This document shows, in pieces, positions 31,484 to 46,400 of a stretch of 64,000 nt of DNA. Made by a program: the position numbers and the translations under genes. Source of the DNA: Melanocharis versteri (taxonomy: Eukaryota; Chordata; Aves; Passeriformes; Melanocharitidae); assembly GCA_013397845.1 (NCBI GenBank), contig VZTG01009275.1, forward strand, positions 307,329 through 371,328, in the 5' to 3' direction. Within the stretch, counting starts at the first letter, position 1, and every line of letters begins with the position of its first letter. The notes under the pieces were generated by a model. That model ran no database searches and was not told where the DNA came from. It was given only the letters and a program-made list of their open reading frames with translations.

Positions 31484-34400
31484 CTGCAAATTTAAAGAGA
31501 GAGAAAAAAAAAACACCCAGATTTTAAAGCAAAGGTCTCACAGGCAGCCGCGGTTTTTGCTCAGCACGCAGCTGTTACATGACACAAAAGGTGAGAAAGT
31601 GGGAATGCTTCTTTCCTCAAAATGCTTGGTAAAACACAAGGAAAGGTCCCAACCCCTGAGCAGGAGTCAGAACCAGGCTTGGACCTCTCATCCCAGCACC
31701 AGGAGCTTTACAGAGCCCTTGGATTACTGGATCTGTGCTGCCAGTGAAAAGCATCTCTCAGAGCTGTGTCACACCAGGTCTGGCAGGACAATTGGTCCCT
31801 GCACACCAGATGCAGGTCACAATGTTACAGCTTTTAAAATCTTTTTTTCCTTTAACCACATTTTTCTAACCCGCTGTCTCTCCCGGTGTAAGGAAAAACA
31901 GAACCCTGCAAAGGTCATAAACCACACAGGAATCAATAAAATCTTGAGAGAGGGAAGCCCACCCCTCCTTGTTCCAAGCACACTCCAGGAAATGACTCCT
32001 TAACACCAACAGCCATGAAGCCAATCCTGATCCTACCTGTGAGCAGCCAAGTCACTGGAAGAACTCTGAATAACTCCCTGAAGAGCTGGTAACATCAAGT
32101 GTTCCCTGAAGAGCTGGTAACATCAAGTTTAAATGCACTTTGGGACACACATGGCATGTGGCAGATGTCCCACTGACATCAGGGAATGCTCCAGTGGTTT
32201 TATAACCACATTTATTACAGTTTACATTTGAAACAACTCCAGTCCAACTCTGGGGAAAGAAGAGCCCCACAAGCACGCAGTGAGGGGCCCTCAGCACATG
32301 CAGACACACAACTCCATCAGTCAAAACTCATCAACTCACAGAGCAATTCAATCCCCTCCCCAACCCCAGTTTCTGGATTTTCAGCCTTTTCTAAGAAAGC
32401 AGGATATAAACAAGCAGCACCAGATTCTCTTTGGAGGTTGAATTCTGCCAACATTGCTTCTGACCTTACCAGTTCTCCCACATCCACATCAGCCTTCAAG
32501 CCCTTGGGTAAATCCCCATTTTCCACCATAAACACCATGCCAAGGTTTCTGGGAACACACACACAGAGCAAATGCTGCTGGACAGAGCTGTCCAAGTACT
32601 GGAAATCTCTGTACCCACCAGCACACAGCCTGACCCACTCCTACATCTCTTTGAAGGAAAGGAAAGCAACAACCCGATTTCAAAAAGAAGCTCCTACAAG
32701 AAGCATCTCTTCTGTAGCAAGGGGAAAGCATCAGAAAGCACCAGTATCTGTCTAAGGGCACGAGGAGTCGGCAAAACAAGTCATATTCTGCATGATTATA
32801 GGGGAAGAAAAAAATAAAACAACAAACCAACAGAACATGCTGGCATTTGGTGTGTTTGTGTTTTTCTTAGCAACTGATGCAACATACCCAGAAATTCCCT
32901 GGGACTGCAGAGAGGTCTCCACAGGCATTCTCAGAATACTGGCTGAAGCCTTTTAAGCTGAACATCTGATGTTGATTCAAAGAAAATTAAATGGAGCATG
33001 AAATGAAGCATCAAAATGCAGGAATCCAGAGGTACTGGAAATTAGTCCGCAAGCAGCAAGAACTAGACAGCTCAAACATGAAGCTAAAAGGAAATGAGGT
33101 GATTAAAGCAAGGCAGAAGATACAGTTTATTTCAGTCAATGAGAGGTATTGGATAAAAGCAGCCTTCTAGCAACTAAGACAGACCCAATGGGAATATTGA
33201 TAAGCAGGCAAGAAAGCTGAAAGGAAAAAAAAAGCTTGAATGTGAGTAAACACGAACGGGCTGTGGAAGCAAAGTGTGCTGAACTGTCACACTGAAGGAA
33301 GAAAACTGGGATAAACCCTGATAAACACCCCCAAGGGCTTATTAAACAAACACAACAGCCAGCAGCGAGACCAGATGAACAGGGGCTTAGAAAGGGACCA
33401 ATATCCTCATTAACAGTAAGTGGATTCCTACTCACAGGAATCCCATTAGATGAGATGGTGGCAGCTGGGATTGTACCCACTTCCAGAACAGCCATGGGCA
33501 CTGTGAGGGAAAAGCCAGGCAACAAGGACAGTGCTGCTGCTCAGAAAGGTGACTGAGATTTCAGATTTTGGGACCAAAAGGTGTCCCTGCAACTGCTCGG
33601 CACCAAAGCACACCTGGACAAACAATCATGCTGGGAACAGCCACACACCAGCAGCAGCACGGTCTGGAGAGCCCAGGAAACACAGGAGGAGGAATAAAAC
33701 CACACACATTTCCTAAATACTGTTCCTACCAAGCCATACACCCTCTTCCTTGGCCAGCCCCAGCAGGAGCTTGCTGCTTCCAGGGGCTGCTCCCCGAGGC
33801 AGGAGCGGTCTGACCCTGCCTTGCGCAAGAGTCCATCGCAGCCAGTCCTTCCTGGAAAGGCTCAAAGTACACAGATTAACCCAAATACCCTCCTATACCA
33901 CTGCTGCTGTTCTCCTCATCATGCTCTGCCCTTTGTACACTTTTTTCCTACAGGACAGAGCCTCCCATAGCAAAGTGCTGTGGGTCTCCAACAGGACAGG
34001 CCCTGTTTTCGGTTTTACTTTGACTCAGCTACACGTGATCCTCCCATCAGAACAGGAAGATCTTGCAGAAGGGCTCCTGCAGGCAAAAAGAGGAACCTCT
34101 GGAGACAAGAACCAGCACAGGCATAAACAGAGAAATAAACAGCACAACGTAAACATCCAGCACTCTATCAGCCACCTTTCCCCTTGGCAAGCTGTGCCAC
34201 AAACTGCTGCTGACGCTCCCCATCCAGCATCAGGCCTTTCTTTACTGACAAAGCAAGGGCTGTTGAACAATCCTGCTGCACCAGGAGACCCCTTGGAGCA
34301 TCCTGCTTTTAAATATCCACTTCACCCTGTTGCCCACATCAGCACAGGGAGCGCTGTGCTCAGCAGAGAACAAGATGCAGACACGGCCCCAGGAAAGCTG

Positions 34401-37400
34401 GCTGGCAGCAGCTGGCAGGAACGGAGGGTCCTGGGTGCTCCTGCTGCTTCCCTCCCCTCTGCAACCTCCACCAGCCACAGAGCAGGCAAACTCTGCTTTC
34501 CTCTCTGGCCAAGTTCCTGCTCCTGTCATCCTCCCCCTCCATTTTCTCTGACAGCCCAAGCCACCCTTTTTCAAGCAGCAAAACTCAGTTTTTCCACAGC
34601 ACACGCCTGCACGGATTTTGGCTCCACCAGAAACACAATGCATTTAATTTTGTTTGGATGGTGTTTCCTTAGCTGGGGCCTGTGGAGATGACAGCACTCC
34701 AAGCTGTCTCCATGTGGCTCCTCAGTACCTGACTGTGGCCAGCATCCCTGTGATGCCTCAGGAATGTCACCCTCAGCTGTCAGTAAGGGCAACTGGACTC
34801 ATTGTTGTGTGCAAGGGGGTACAGCAGGCTCGGGTCCCCTCCTCTGGGGCACTTTTCCCAGACTCTGGAGCAATTAAACACAGAAAAGTGACCAAACACT
34901 CCTACATCACGGTCATGACAGCAACAGGAAAATTACCCAGGTTCTCCCAGTCTCAGCCCAGGGACAGTGGTTTAACTAAATACCAAGCACCACAGCAGGA
35001 GACTCTGCTTACGGCAGACATTCCCAATTGCTAGAAACTTCTGAGAACTTCAGTACAATTTTAGAAGCACAGATATGTATCTTTTTTCCCCCCCCACCAA
35101 ATCCTGGTTTGGGAAAAACGTACCACCTGAGAAACCTAACAGATAAACATCTTCCACAACCTAGAGTCCTGCTTACTTTCACAGCTGAAAGACCCTCTCA
35201 GGAAACAGTTCCAAGGCTCAGTGTTTTTCTGCCTTTCCCTGCCTCAGTGTTACCTGCTCCACGGCACAGGTGCTTCCCACAGCCTCGTGTTGCCCTCGGA
35301 ACACCATGAGAAAGGCACCAAGACACCACATCTCCCACAGCCTGCAGTCCCCTCCCCCCTGCAAGAAGCTTTCCTGTCTTACACTTCGGGATTCATGCCC
35401 TGCTGGTTTGGGATCTGCATCTACTGGAGCCACTACCCAGCTACAAAGTCCTCTGGCTAACTCTGCTTCCCTGTTCTGGAATGGTCAGCACTGCTTATTG
35501 GAGCCCACAGAAAATCTGGGTACACAGCAGCTGGGGCAGAGCTGTCCATGCTCCATCATCCACCTCCACAAAGCAGGAAAACAGGGAATTTAAAATCCCT
35601 TCTGCCCACGGGCAAACCCCAAAGCCTGGTTAATGCTGAACAGCTGTTAACAAAAGTTGTATATTACAAACATTTATACACATTCCTGTTCTTTGAATAA
35701 TTGTCCTGGAACTAAGTGAAGACTTGCTACCCTGCTCCAACAGCACATCATTTTAGAACATGTAGAGCACTAGTGCTGTGGATCAGTGGGATTAGGGATT
35801 TACAGTAATTATGGGTTGTTATTTTACACTACATGGCAGTCCAATCACTCCCAAGGGCCTTGAAACAGATAATACTGGTGCTCTGCTGGGCAAAACAAAT
35901 TTTGACTTTCTTATCTCACACAGGATGTTGTGTTTCATGGCTTTCATAAATACACTGCAACTAACACTAAATGATTGCTGGCTGTTACAATAAAACTTAA
36001 TGCTGCAGAATATTTAAATTACAGCAATTTACAAAACCAGCATTCCGGTGAGAGCCGACCAAGGTTTGATAACTCATCCACAATAAATTAGCCAGTGCAA
36101 CAGTTTTATTGTGATTTGATAAATTTTTTCAAGTCATGTGCTGTACATGGTTTGGCTTATGGGTTTGGTTTGGTTTGGGTGGGGCTTTTTTTTTATTTCA
36201 AAGTAATTGGAATGATTAGTTTTTTTAATTTGTTTTGAAGCAGCAGGACGAGAACAGCACCCCAAGGTGGACAGTTGGTCAGCACACGGGATTCACTGAT
36301 GAGCAGGGACTGTTACAAGAGCATCCTCAGTACGTCTGGAAATGGCTACATTCTGTATAATAATAAAAATACAGAGAGTATTTATCATGCAGCAGTAAGA
36401 CCAACAAAAACCACCAATCAGATCCCTTCACAAGTACACAGCTGGGTTGATTGAGAAGCAGAGATGGTTTCAGCCCCCCACACCCCGAGAGCAGCAGACT
36501 GAGAGCCAGGCTCTGTCCCAGAACAAGACACGAGGAAAATGTATTAAAAAAAAATAAAAGCTTTTGAAATTGTCACAGTCCTCTGAGGAGCAATTAAATA
36601 CAGCTCCCTTGGTGACAGCACTACCCAAAGCTCAAGTCAATCACTTTTAGGAGGAAGTCTTTTACAGACCCAAGCAGGAATCCACCTCATCATGTGCACA
36701 TACACATCTGCTCATTGAGCAACTTTCAGTCTTTTGCTGAATATGCCACACACTTCTGTGCCAAAAGAAGGCTTTTAACATGTGTTTGTGCTACAGGCAA
36801 CGTACCACCTCTAACAAAATGAAAAATATGTTCTTAGACACCTTAACCATTGAAGGCTGATCACACCTCCTTTTGCAGAGGCTGCAGAAAAACAATGACA
36901 TTCAGTGCAGCATTCAATTATTCAAAACCAAACGAAACCAAGACCCCAGTGCAGCCAAACACATCAGGAATCACATCTGCTACAGTACCACCTCCTGCAA
37001 GTCCCAAAGCCTGTGAAATTGGTTTTCCCCCTTCTACCAAGAGAGCAGACTATGACAAACAGCTCTGAAGATCCTTTCAGGATCCACTTCAGGCCAAATC
37101 ATTGCCAATTCTCCAAACTTCACACTGATGGGTTTTATCAGCCTTACTTGTTCCACACTGTGGTAAGCCAGCTCACCTTGCACTAACATCTCCTTCCCCA
37201 TGTCCCCTCAACAAAATAAAAAAGGAGATCTGGCTGGAGTAATCCCCTCCCTGGCATTCACCAACTAAGCCAGATGTGCCAAGCAGACATTTCAGCCCAG
37301 CATTTGTTTTCTGGCCCAAAGAAGGGACACAACAACAGCCAAAGCAAGTCCCCTGAATTATTTTCTGTAAAAGACTATAGACTCCTTCATTGGAAAAGGT

Positions 37401-40400
37401 CAGAACTTCAGCCACTACAATGCAGACAAACACAAGGCTTCAATCTGCTCCAGACAAATCACCATGGTACTCTGAAGTTCACACATACCACAAACAAACA
37501 CCCCAGAGCTTTGCCTGCATTTCTGCCATGTGAAAATAGACGTTTTCAGCTGAGCCCAAAAGGAGGGCACTGTCCTGGAGCACAGACTCCAAGTGACTGG
37601 TGGGTCACAGAACAGCACGCTGGGCAATTCTCAATCCAATAGTTCCATTGTTTAACAATGCTGTTATGTGACACTGTATTTAATTAAATGCTTTGACCTC
37701 AATAGACTACTTGAAAACTTAATTTTACAGAAGTAATTAACATTTTCGTAGGTGATATAAATGAAAGCTTTTGAAATTTTCACAGTCCTCTGAGCAGCAA
37801 TTAAATGCAGACAGGGCCAACTTAGTCCTTCATTCAGACCTGCTACCTGAACAGTGTAACCACCATCCATATTCACCAGACTCGGTTTCCTTTGGGGCAC
37901 AGGGAGAAGAGAATTTGAGGGGTTTTTATGAAAATGCCACTACTCCTTTTTTTCTTTCTTCTTATAAAATTCATTCACTCAATTTATTTCTGTTCAAATC
38001 AGCCTTGTGTCTATGAGTCCACTGCAGTGGAAGTGTCTTCATGAGGCTCTACAGGCACCTGAACAGAGCCAGCCCACACCAGTGCCAGCATGGCCACATC
38101 ACTTGCTGGACACATGGAGAGTCACTTGGTGATTGAGGCAGAGCTTTCCCCCTGGAGATAAACCTCTTCAGTTAGAGGAGTGGCATTTTCAGCAACATTT
38201 CAGCAAGCTGTAAATTCAGCACCGATATTTTGATCAGGCAAACTAAAGATGTTCGTCTACATTATTTAACAGAAATAACCTCCTGCTCGAAGACACCCTC
38301 ATGGATTGTCACTATGCTTCTCCAGCTTTAGGTACTGCAAAAACACAGAGTGGATTTCCTAAACATGACAGATCAAACTAAGATACAAAATGGCAAAGCA
38401 GAATGACAAAGCAGGAAAAGGAGGAGAGGGGAAATACGCAATGCAGTTGTTGAAGAGAAAATGTCCAAAAGTCAGTAATTTCAGAACCTGGAATATCCAG
38501 GTCATTCAAACAAAACTCCTTTGCAGAAGAATTCAGCAAAGAACTCCAGCATGAATTCTGCATGAAAGTGAACCCTGAGGTAAGAAAGGCACTTTGTGTC
38601 CCATGCCCTGTTGAATACACACATAAAACCTCATTTCTCACTATATTCCTTTTCACCACAAACTGTTGCTCTGAAAACCACCAAACACAGCCCTTTTTTC
38701 TCAGGTTATCAAACTGACTTCCAATTCACCAGCAGGCACTGCTCCTAACCTCAGCACGGAGTCAGAGCCATGCCTGGCGGCACTAGCATGAGCATCTGCA
38801 AGGGAACCAGAGATCTTTAATTGTGACACATTTCACACAACTTTGATGATGCAGCAAAGGAAGAGCATAGCACAAGCAGCAGAATGAGCCTGAGCTCAGG
38901 TGGACACTGAGGAGCACAGAGCCTGACGCAGGCAGGGTATGAAGCTGCTGTGGGCTGACATCTTCTCTGCACTTACATTTCACAAACACGCTCAATTTCC
39001 TTCCCCAGCAGTCCCGCTGTTTCCTGAGATCTAGTCTTCCTCTCCAGCTTTGGCTTAAAACACAGGTGACATCATCAATTCCTCTTTTTCACACAGCAAT
39101 GACAGCAGTGATGAAATAGCTGATGATTTCTCTCCCCAGAATAAGCGTGGCATTCCTAACACAACTGTTGGCTACACCTACTTCTGCTGAGTGACAAAGC
39201 CTGGCAGAACTTTGTATTAGCCTGACACCACATCTTCAAATTCTCATTTCTAAAAGATAAACTATTCCAGCCAGAACTCACATGTAAGATAAATTTGCTC
39301 AATAAAAAATTTGCTCCCCTCTCACAGTAAACCAGTAGCAAAGCTTTGCATGTAAAATAAAACACACTCAGCTGAGTTATCAAATCAATTCTAGGCACAA
39401 GGACAATGGAAATCAGCTCAGACAGTACATTACACATTGAATTCCCCAATCTGAAAAATATTCTTACCTCAGGTTTATCTCTGTGTGTGTTCACAGCTTC
39501 GACATTCAGAAATATAGATTCTACTTTACATCCTGTTGATAGAAAACACATTTTTAGATATATCTGCTTTGAAAGTGAAGTTATAATAAAGATGCAATCT
39601 GATTTTGAGTTGGTGAATGTTAATCACTTTCCCCTTCTGATTTATACCAGAATTTCCTGAATTCTGAAGAATTAAAGCTACAGAATTTAATCTGATCCAC
39701 CTGGATGAATATTATTGTCAATCTGATAATCTATCTCCCTCACCTCAGTTTTACCTTTTTTTTTGAAAAAAATCTTATTCTTTTAAGCACACATGAACTT
39801 TCAGTGAGAAAGTTCTTATTTACAGCTTTGTGTTTTAAACATCCTAGACTTCTGTATTACAGTAAAATTCTAAGAAGATAAACACTGCTCTCATTTTTTA
39901 AACATAAAAACAACTACAGGAAGGTACAGTGTGTGTTGTCAGCAACCCCCATTCCTCTATACATGCAAAATGGTTTTAACCCCAAGCTAAAGAGAACTGC
40001 AAAGCTGACTCCTGAAAAGGAACTTCTGCTTTACATTCAACAATTCAAAACTCCAGTGAGGCAAGAAAAATTAAGCAGTGAAAAGAAACAACTATTTCTC
40101 AGGTAGTATAACCTGACCCATTAGAGAATGGTATCATTACTCAATACACCATGGCCACAGCATTTAGGCAGTCTTATCTCACACAAACATGACTTTTACA
40201 AGCTACCACTACTCTACACAACATCCATTAACAGTCACTTCCTCTGACACACCAGAGTCCACCATCTATCACAAGCAGGTTTCCAGATTTTTCTCCTCAC
40301 TTATTCCCTAATGTTGTAACTCACTCCACAGAATTGCTACATGACCGGAAAAGGGGATTTCCTTAGAAAGCCACTGCACTTTAAAAATATAAAAATAAAT

Positions 40401-43400
40401 TAGTAAGGCCAGTATTTACCTTCCCTTAGGGAAGCCTGTCCTGAGAGAGCCCATTTGTCAGGAAGACTGTGAGCAAACACTGTGGGAGAGCCAGCACTCA
40501 GAGAAATAGTGATTTCAAAAACAGATTTTAAGGAGGAAAAACACTCATCTCCCACTGGAGCAGGATCCTTACTCATCCTGTCCACAGACCCACTGACACC
40601 CTTGAGACCAAGCCAAGCCACGATGTGACCCCTGCTGCTGGCCATTACTCAGGACTCTTAGGCAGCAGACACTTCAGAGACCTCTCAGCCCTTGCCACAA
40701 GCTGAGTTTAAGATCCAAAGAGAGCGTCGTGTGGAAAGCTTCAAACATAAACTAAAGGGACATGCCTTGCTCCACAGTAATTACCATGTGCATGCTCCCA
40801 GCTCGTGTTTAATTACTGATGAGCAAGTTCATACCTACAGCAAGCTGCAGTTTCTCTTTCTGCAGACCACCACTGCCCTGGGCTGCTGGGTAAAGGTCTC
40901 ATTGATCCTAATCCAGCTGTCAGGCTGTAACAGATGTTCCCCTGCTGCAGATCAGACTAAGGTGGGAATGATGCTCCTCTCCAGCACCAGGAAGAGCAAA
41001 CCCCCAGGGGAGGCATTTCCCCAGAACAGGCTTAGCTCAGAGTATCAAACACACCAGGTCTGATCCTGCATCCTGCCTGGCTGCAGCCAAGTGACACATC
41101 AGCTTGGAGCAGTGCCACGGGTCAGCCCTGCAGAAATAATTTACACAGCCCTCGTGTTTTCAGATGGCTGAATTCCAAAAAGCAGGTTGGCTGAAATGTG
41201 CTCATCAGACACACATATCAAACACTTTAAAAAAGGACAATGGCATTTCTTTCACTCAAGTCAAAAGGGCAAGAACAGTGTTTCATACCACTGTGTTTCC
41301 TTCCTCAGTGCGTGAGCAGACACTGCAAGCATCCACACCCTCTTAAAATTTATGAACAGTCACCCAACATCCCTACCCCTGCCAAAAAAAAAAAAAAAAA
41401 AAAAAACAAAAACAAAAACAAACACCAGAGAACCCCCAAAAAACTGAAGAGAACCCCAAAAGAAAAAAAGCCTTGCTGTGGAAAACAGGCAGAGAACTAA
41501 CAGGTCAGAAGAATCCAGTTTTCAAAAATCCAAGTTTTAACTGCACTGAATCTTTATTTTCAAAACCCCAGCTTGTCATGCAAGGCTGGGAACACCAGAT
41601 GTCACCACAGCACAGGCAGTCGTTCCTGTAGGAGGACGCTGCAATCAAATGACAAAAATCTCTTCAGACGGATTTCCCAGTGTAGCAGCTGCTTCGTTTC
41701 ATAATATTCTTTGTTTCAACTTTATTTGAAATTTAACGGAAAACAAAGTACAGATCTAGACTGCTATTTTTCAGAGCTGATAATCAAAGACAGTTTCCAA
41801 TTAATGACTGAACCAACATTTTTGGGCAATCCATTTTTCCTGATAAGCTGTGCAGATAATTCCCTGCCTAAGATGATCTTCTGAAGTGGGATATCAGCAG
41901 ACACACTTCAGCCATCACTTAGAGAAAATGAACAGGAGGCACACACTAAGCTGAGGCAGAAACACACACAAAACTCCACCAGCAATCAGCCTAAAGCCCA
42001 GGCAGGGCACATAACCCAGACCCCACAGAGCCCAGGGAAAGCCCCTGAGCCAAGCACCAAGGACAGCTGCTGACCAGCCAGAACCAACATCCACAAACAA
42101 GGCGAGTTTGTGTGGTACCATGATGGTCCACGGGAAGAAATACTTCATGGAAAGAGAACAAAGTTATTTAAGGCTAAGGGAACATATTCTGCAAGATGAT
42201 AAACCTACACTAAAGTAAATCTGCCTGTCTTCTGAAAAGCAGTACCCTCCAATGCATCAGTAAAAACTCAGATTGTGCTATACCAGATGTGTAAATGCAT
42301 GGATTTGCCAGAAGAATTAGTGAAATAGAGTATGAACTGAGCACAAAACTGTCCCCTCCAGCAGTTACAGCCACTGGTGGTTTCAGGCTTCCAGCACCAC
42401 ACATGTGTTTCCTGGCACAAGGCAAAGCAAGGGTAATCCAAAGGATTCATTTATTCCAACAAAGCTCTGCAGGCACACATGCAATGTCAAACCTAACTAT
42501 TTTAAAGCAAAATAAAGTGTGTTTTAAACGCTTCACCACCTTTCCTGATGACAGGGACAGTACAGCCAGACTTCTATATTAAATATATTTAATTGCACTT
42601 ACCGTAAGCCACCGGGGTTAGCTTTAGGACAGTATGCAGTGGGCACTTCAGGTAGGGCAGTTGTTCTGAGAAAGCAAACCACAAATTACACACGAAACAC
42701 AGGTTACAAGTAACTTTTCTGTTATGTTTCAGATCAACCACTTGAATGACTTTTTACCTCACAGTGTATCTATTCTCCTGGCATGCAACAGAGATGTTAA
42801 TCAGGGCAAAAAACAAACATCACAGTATTTCAAGTGAGGAACAGCTCTGTAACAGCAACTACCAAGTTTTACATGGGGGTCAAATACTTGGGTATTTGCC
42901 AAGCAAAACCTCTGATAATACAACAAATTGTTAGAATTTACTGTTTGGAACCTTAAGGAGTAAATTTTCAAAGAAAACAGACTGTTTGTAATGTATCAAG
43001 GAAGACTCACCTGCGGGCTTGTCAAGGAAATACGCGAGCAAACAGCGCATGACAGCTTGGTGACAAATGACAAGCACATTTTCCTGCCTTTCAAGCTCCA
43101 TAATTACTGGCTCCAGCCTCTGAACAAGATCTTCATAGGACTGGGTGGGGAGGAGAAACACAGAGAACATTAAAGAGGGAAAACTCTTTGAACAGTTTAT
43201 GTACACAGAGGGGATCTTACTTTTGTATTAGTCATCTTCTAAGTGTTATTTAGTGCACAGACAAATACTGCACTAATAATTTTCCTTAAACTAAGAACAC
43301 AGTTCAGACCTGGAGCATACACATAACACATATTATTATACACATAACAAAACAAATCTCCCTCATGGAAAAGCTTTATTAAATCAGCCACTTTGATCAA

Positions 43401-46400
43401 GAATTTCCACAAAATCCCTAGGATTTAATGCAAATCTGCAAATATGAGTCTTGCATGTTGTTTTCCACAGATCATCTTCAAAAGCATCTCTCTTCCAAGC
43501 ACAAATCTAGGAAGCCCAGCCAACAGTCAGCATGCAAAGAGTTCACAAAACCTGACTTGTTCAGGCTGCCCTTTCAAAACAAGCCGTGGGCATGCTGGAC
43601 TGGCCTGGTGACAGCAGCCACCATCCCACCAGGAGTCAGCAGAAGGACTTGCTGGGGACCCGTCCTGCCTGGCCATGCACAGGGAATTGCTGCTGCAGGT
43701 GGACAGCAGGGCTCCTGCGTGGGCACGACTGAACGGAATTTCACACGCAGGGTAAAGACACTACTTCCAGAATGTGCCAAGTACGTCCAGAACGTGTCAT
43801 GTACTGCACGTGTGGAGAGCTCAGCTCGTTGCCCAGCAGGGCAGGCACCAACCACAGCAGAAAAGCTTCACCCTGGTCCCCAGGCAGGACAAAGGGGCCC
43901 TGCTGACTGAGCCCTGGACAAGAAAGCCCCCAGAGAGCTGTGCAAACCCCTCACACTGTTACCAGACACAAAACTGCCTTGGATAAACGAGACCAACTCA
44001 TCTCCCCCCACGGCACAGAGGGAGTTTAAAATGCCTGCCACCATCCCCAGGACGGCACTGGTTTGAAAAACAAACGCTCCTTGTTCAAATGGATGAGGAG
44101 AACTTTACAGCTTAATGACTGCCTCATTAGCAGGACCGGGGTCACACTGCCAGGGACACTGCTCTTGTCACAGTGATTGCTCTTGAGGAAGAAGGCAGAG
44201 CTCTGCTTCCCCAGGCTCAAGCAGGAGCAGCTGGGTCAATCCCTCCTCCCTGCTGCCCAAAGCCCCGGCCCTCAGCACACACGGATGGCCCTGTGACCAT
44301 CTGGCCATCGCTGCACTGTACCAGGGCTGCTTTAGAAAAGCCATCAGCAAGTTTATTTTCCCAGAGGCAGGGAGTTTAATAACGTGGCTGGAGATTTCCC
44401 CAGCATTTCAGCCAGAGCTGCCTGCTAAACAGCCCCCACCAAGAGCAGGGATGAACAGAAACAGGCCATCTTGGCAGCATGTTTGCATCTGCAACAGTTG
44501 AAGCCCTGCAATAATGCCTCCTGCTTCATCACTGCAGGACCATCACAGGAACAGCACCCACAAGATCAAAGCTCTCCACTGTTTTTCTAAATATATTGTT
44601 TTATTTTTCAAGCCCTGACTCAAATTCAGTGGTCTGGCTTCAATCCCTGCAAGATCCTATGTGCTTTTCCACAGAGAAAGGAACAACCTTTTCATTAATT
44701 TTAAAATGAATTTTTCCTTCCTAAAGCCAGCATGCATGTATTCAAGAAGACAAGGAAGCCCTTCAACTTGAGAGAGATTAAAAATAGCATACCTCCCCTT
44801 TAGGGTATCTGTATCTGTATTTGTCTTGGTCTCTCAGTGCAAATTCAAGTGGATAATTTTCCTGTATTTCTTCATATGTCATTTCTTCACATACTCCCTG
44901 TTGGTAATGAAAATAATTTAAAAAACATGTATTTCCAGCAATGCAAAAAGCAGGTATCACTCTTAAAAAAACCATATATAAAAAACGTTTAACAGTTTTA
45001 TTTTGCTACTCTGACACTTAAAATTGTCACACACGATAAACAGGGCACTCAGCTTGACTCAGAGGTGGTTAGTAGGGATCATTAAATCCCTGTATAGGTG
45101 AAGTTACATCTCTGGACAAAGCAAGGCTGTGTTTTACCTATTGCACCTCCTATTATAACTTACAAGTGCAGTTGCAAATTGCCAGCTAGCAAAACTCCCC
45201 TACCACAAACCTCCTTCTGAGCCCAACAAACCAAAATTTTATAACATCGTGGCTTCCACAGAAGAATGTTTTACCGAGAAAGACAAAAGAAGCATAAATT
45301 ACCAACGGCACAACTTAATAAAATGTTTAACCTTGTTTACAGGTAATGACAATTATTTCCAGCCTCTAGAAGCTGCTTCAATGACTTTCTATCCCATAAA
45401 AGATGTATTATGAAAAAACTATGTATTTTTTTCACCCCCAGCGATCAAAGTAACTTATTAGGCATTTCAGAGAGAAGAACTTACTGCATCTATTTCATTC
45501 AAAACCTTCCACTGCTCATAAGGCACTCCCAAGGCTTCAGCAGTCTGAATTGTCCTTTTCATCTGGCTGGTCCAAACTTTCAGATCTTTGATATTTTGCT
45601 CATTAATAAACTGTGCCAAGCTTTTGGCAAACTGGAAGAAAAACCGAGAGACACTGGATGAGGGCTCAGAGCCAACACACGGCGTTCAGTTTAGAATACA
45701 CGGGTTCCAGCCTCTGTAAGCTCACTGTAGCCTTTCCAAAAGGCTGTCAAAGTTTTTGCTAAGAAATACAACCTACTCCATTACCCAAAAGGGACAGGAG
45801 AAGGAAAAGGAGCACAAGAAAAATACAAGTTTTCAGCAGTTCCTAGCTTTCCTTCAAGGAATTTTCCGTTCAGCTTTAAGTTGTGCACACTTTCCCAATT
45901 ATCCAACTAGCCAGGATTTTACAAAAATATAGTTAAAAAATAAAGCCCTCTTGCCAACTGCTTTGTGCTGTGGGATAAAAAAGAGTTTCAGCCAACAGAG
46001 AGACAAACAGATAAAAAAGTACAAACCACAACACACAAAAGTGTCCCTCCTGTTTCCACTACCCAAACACGCAACTAAAAACGTCCTTTAAGCTCGTTAG
46101 GAGGAAAAGGCTGTAGAGGAGGAAAGCTGTAACACACAGAGAACACAGCCACGCCTGTCTGGAGGTACGTACTTCTTTCCCCCTGACAGACAGCCCAGGA
46201 TCTCCTCCTATTCTCCCCTTCAGATTGAGCTCGCTCTCTCCGTGTCGGCAGAGGTAGATTGACCGAGGAGTCACATGGATATTCATGAGGTAGTAGACGA
46301 TCCGGCTCTGGATGTGATCCATCACTCTGTTCACAAGGTAACTCCTTCCGACATCCATAATTTTAATGTAAGAAAGATCCCTTTCATCAGCAAGTTAAAA

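Larger units (their letters stand above)
31484..39467 (-). other. PFKFB4: PFKFB4 last intron, 8.0 kb
   Basis: It contains the 28-bp tandem duplication, the paired 52-bp elements and a 313-codon plus-strand open frame (33750-34691) that I judge non-coding. I saw no further PFKFB4-like exon; the true terminal exon is the one ending at 31424. Confidence 0.75.

Noticed and set aside
38028..38190. Minus-strand segment with gtttatctccaggggg and an open frame, considered as the last PFKFB4 exon
   Set aside because: It resembles the family tail only at ISR by chance. The exon at 31424-31483 matches EEAL.TVP.H with correct phase, length and a much stronger acceptor.
43428..43910. 160-codon plus-strand frame in a PFKFB4 intron
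   Set aside because: It is antisense in a T-poor strand, Cys/Thr/Gly-rich and without a recognisable fold or splice support.
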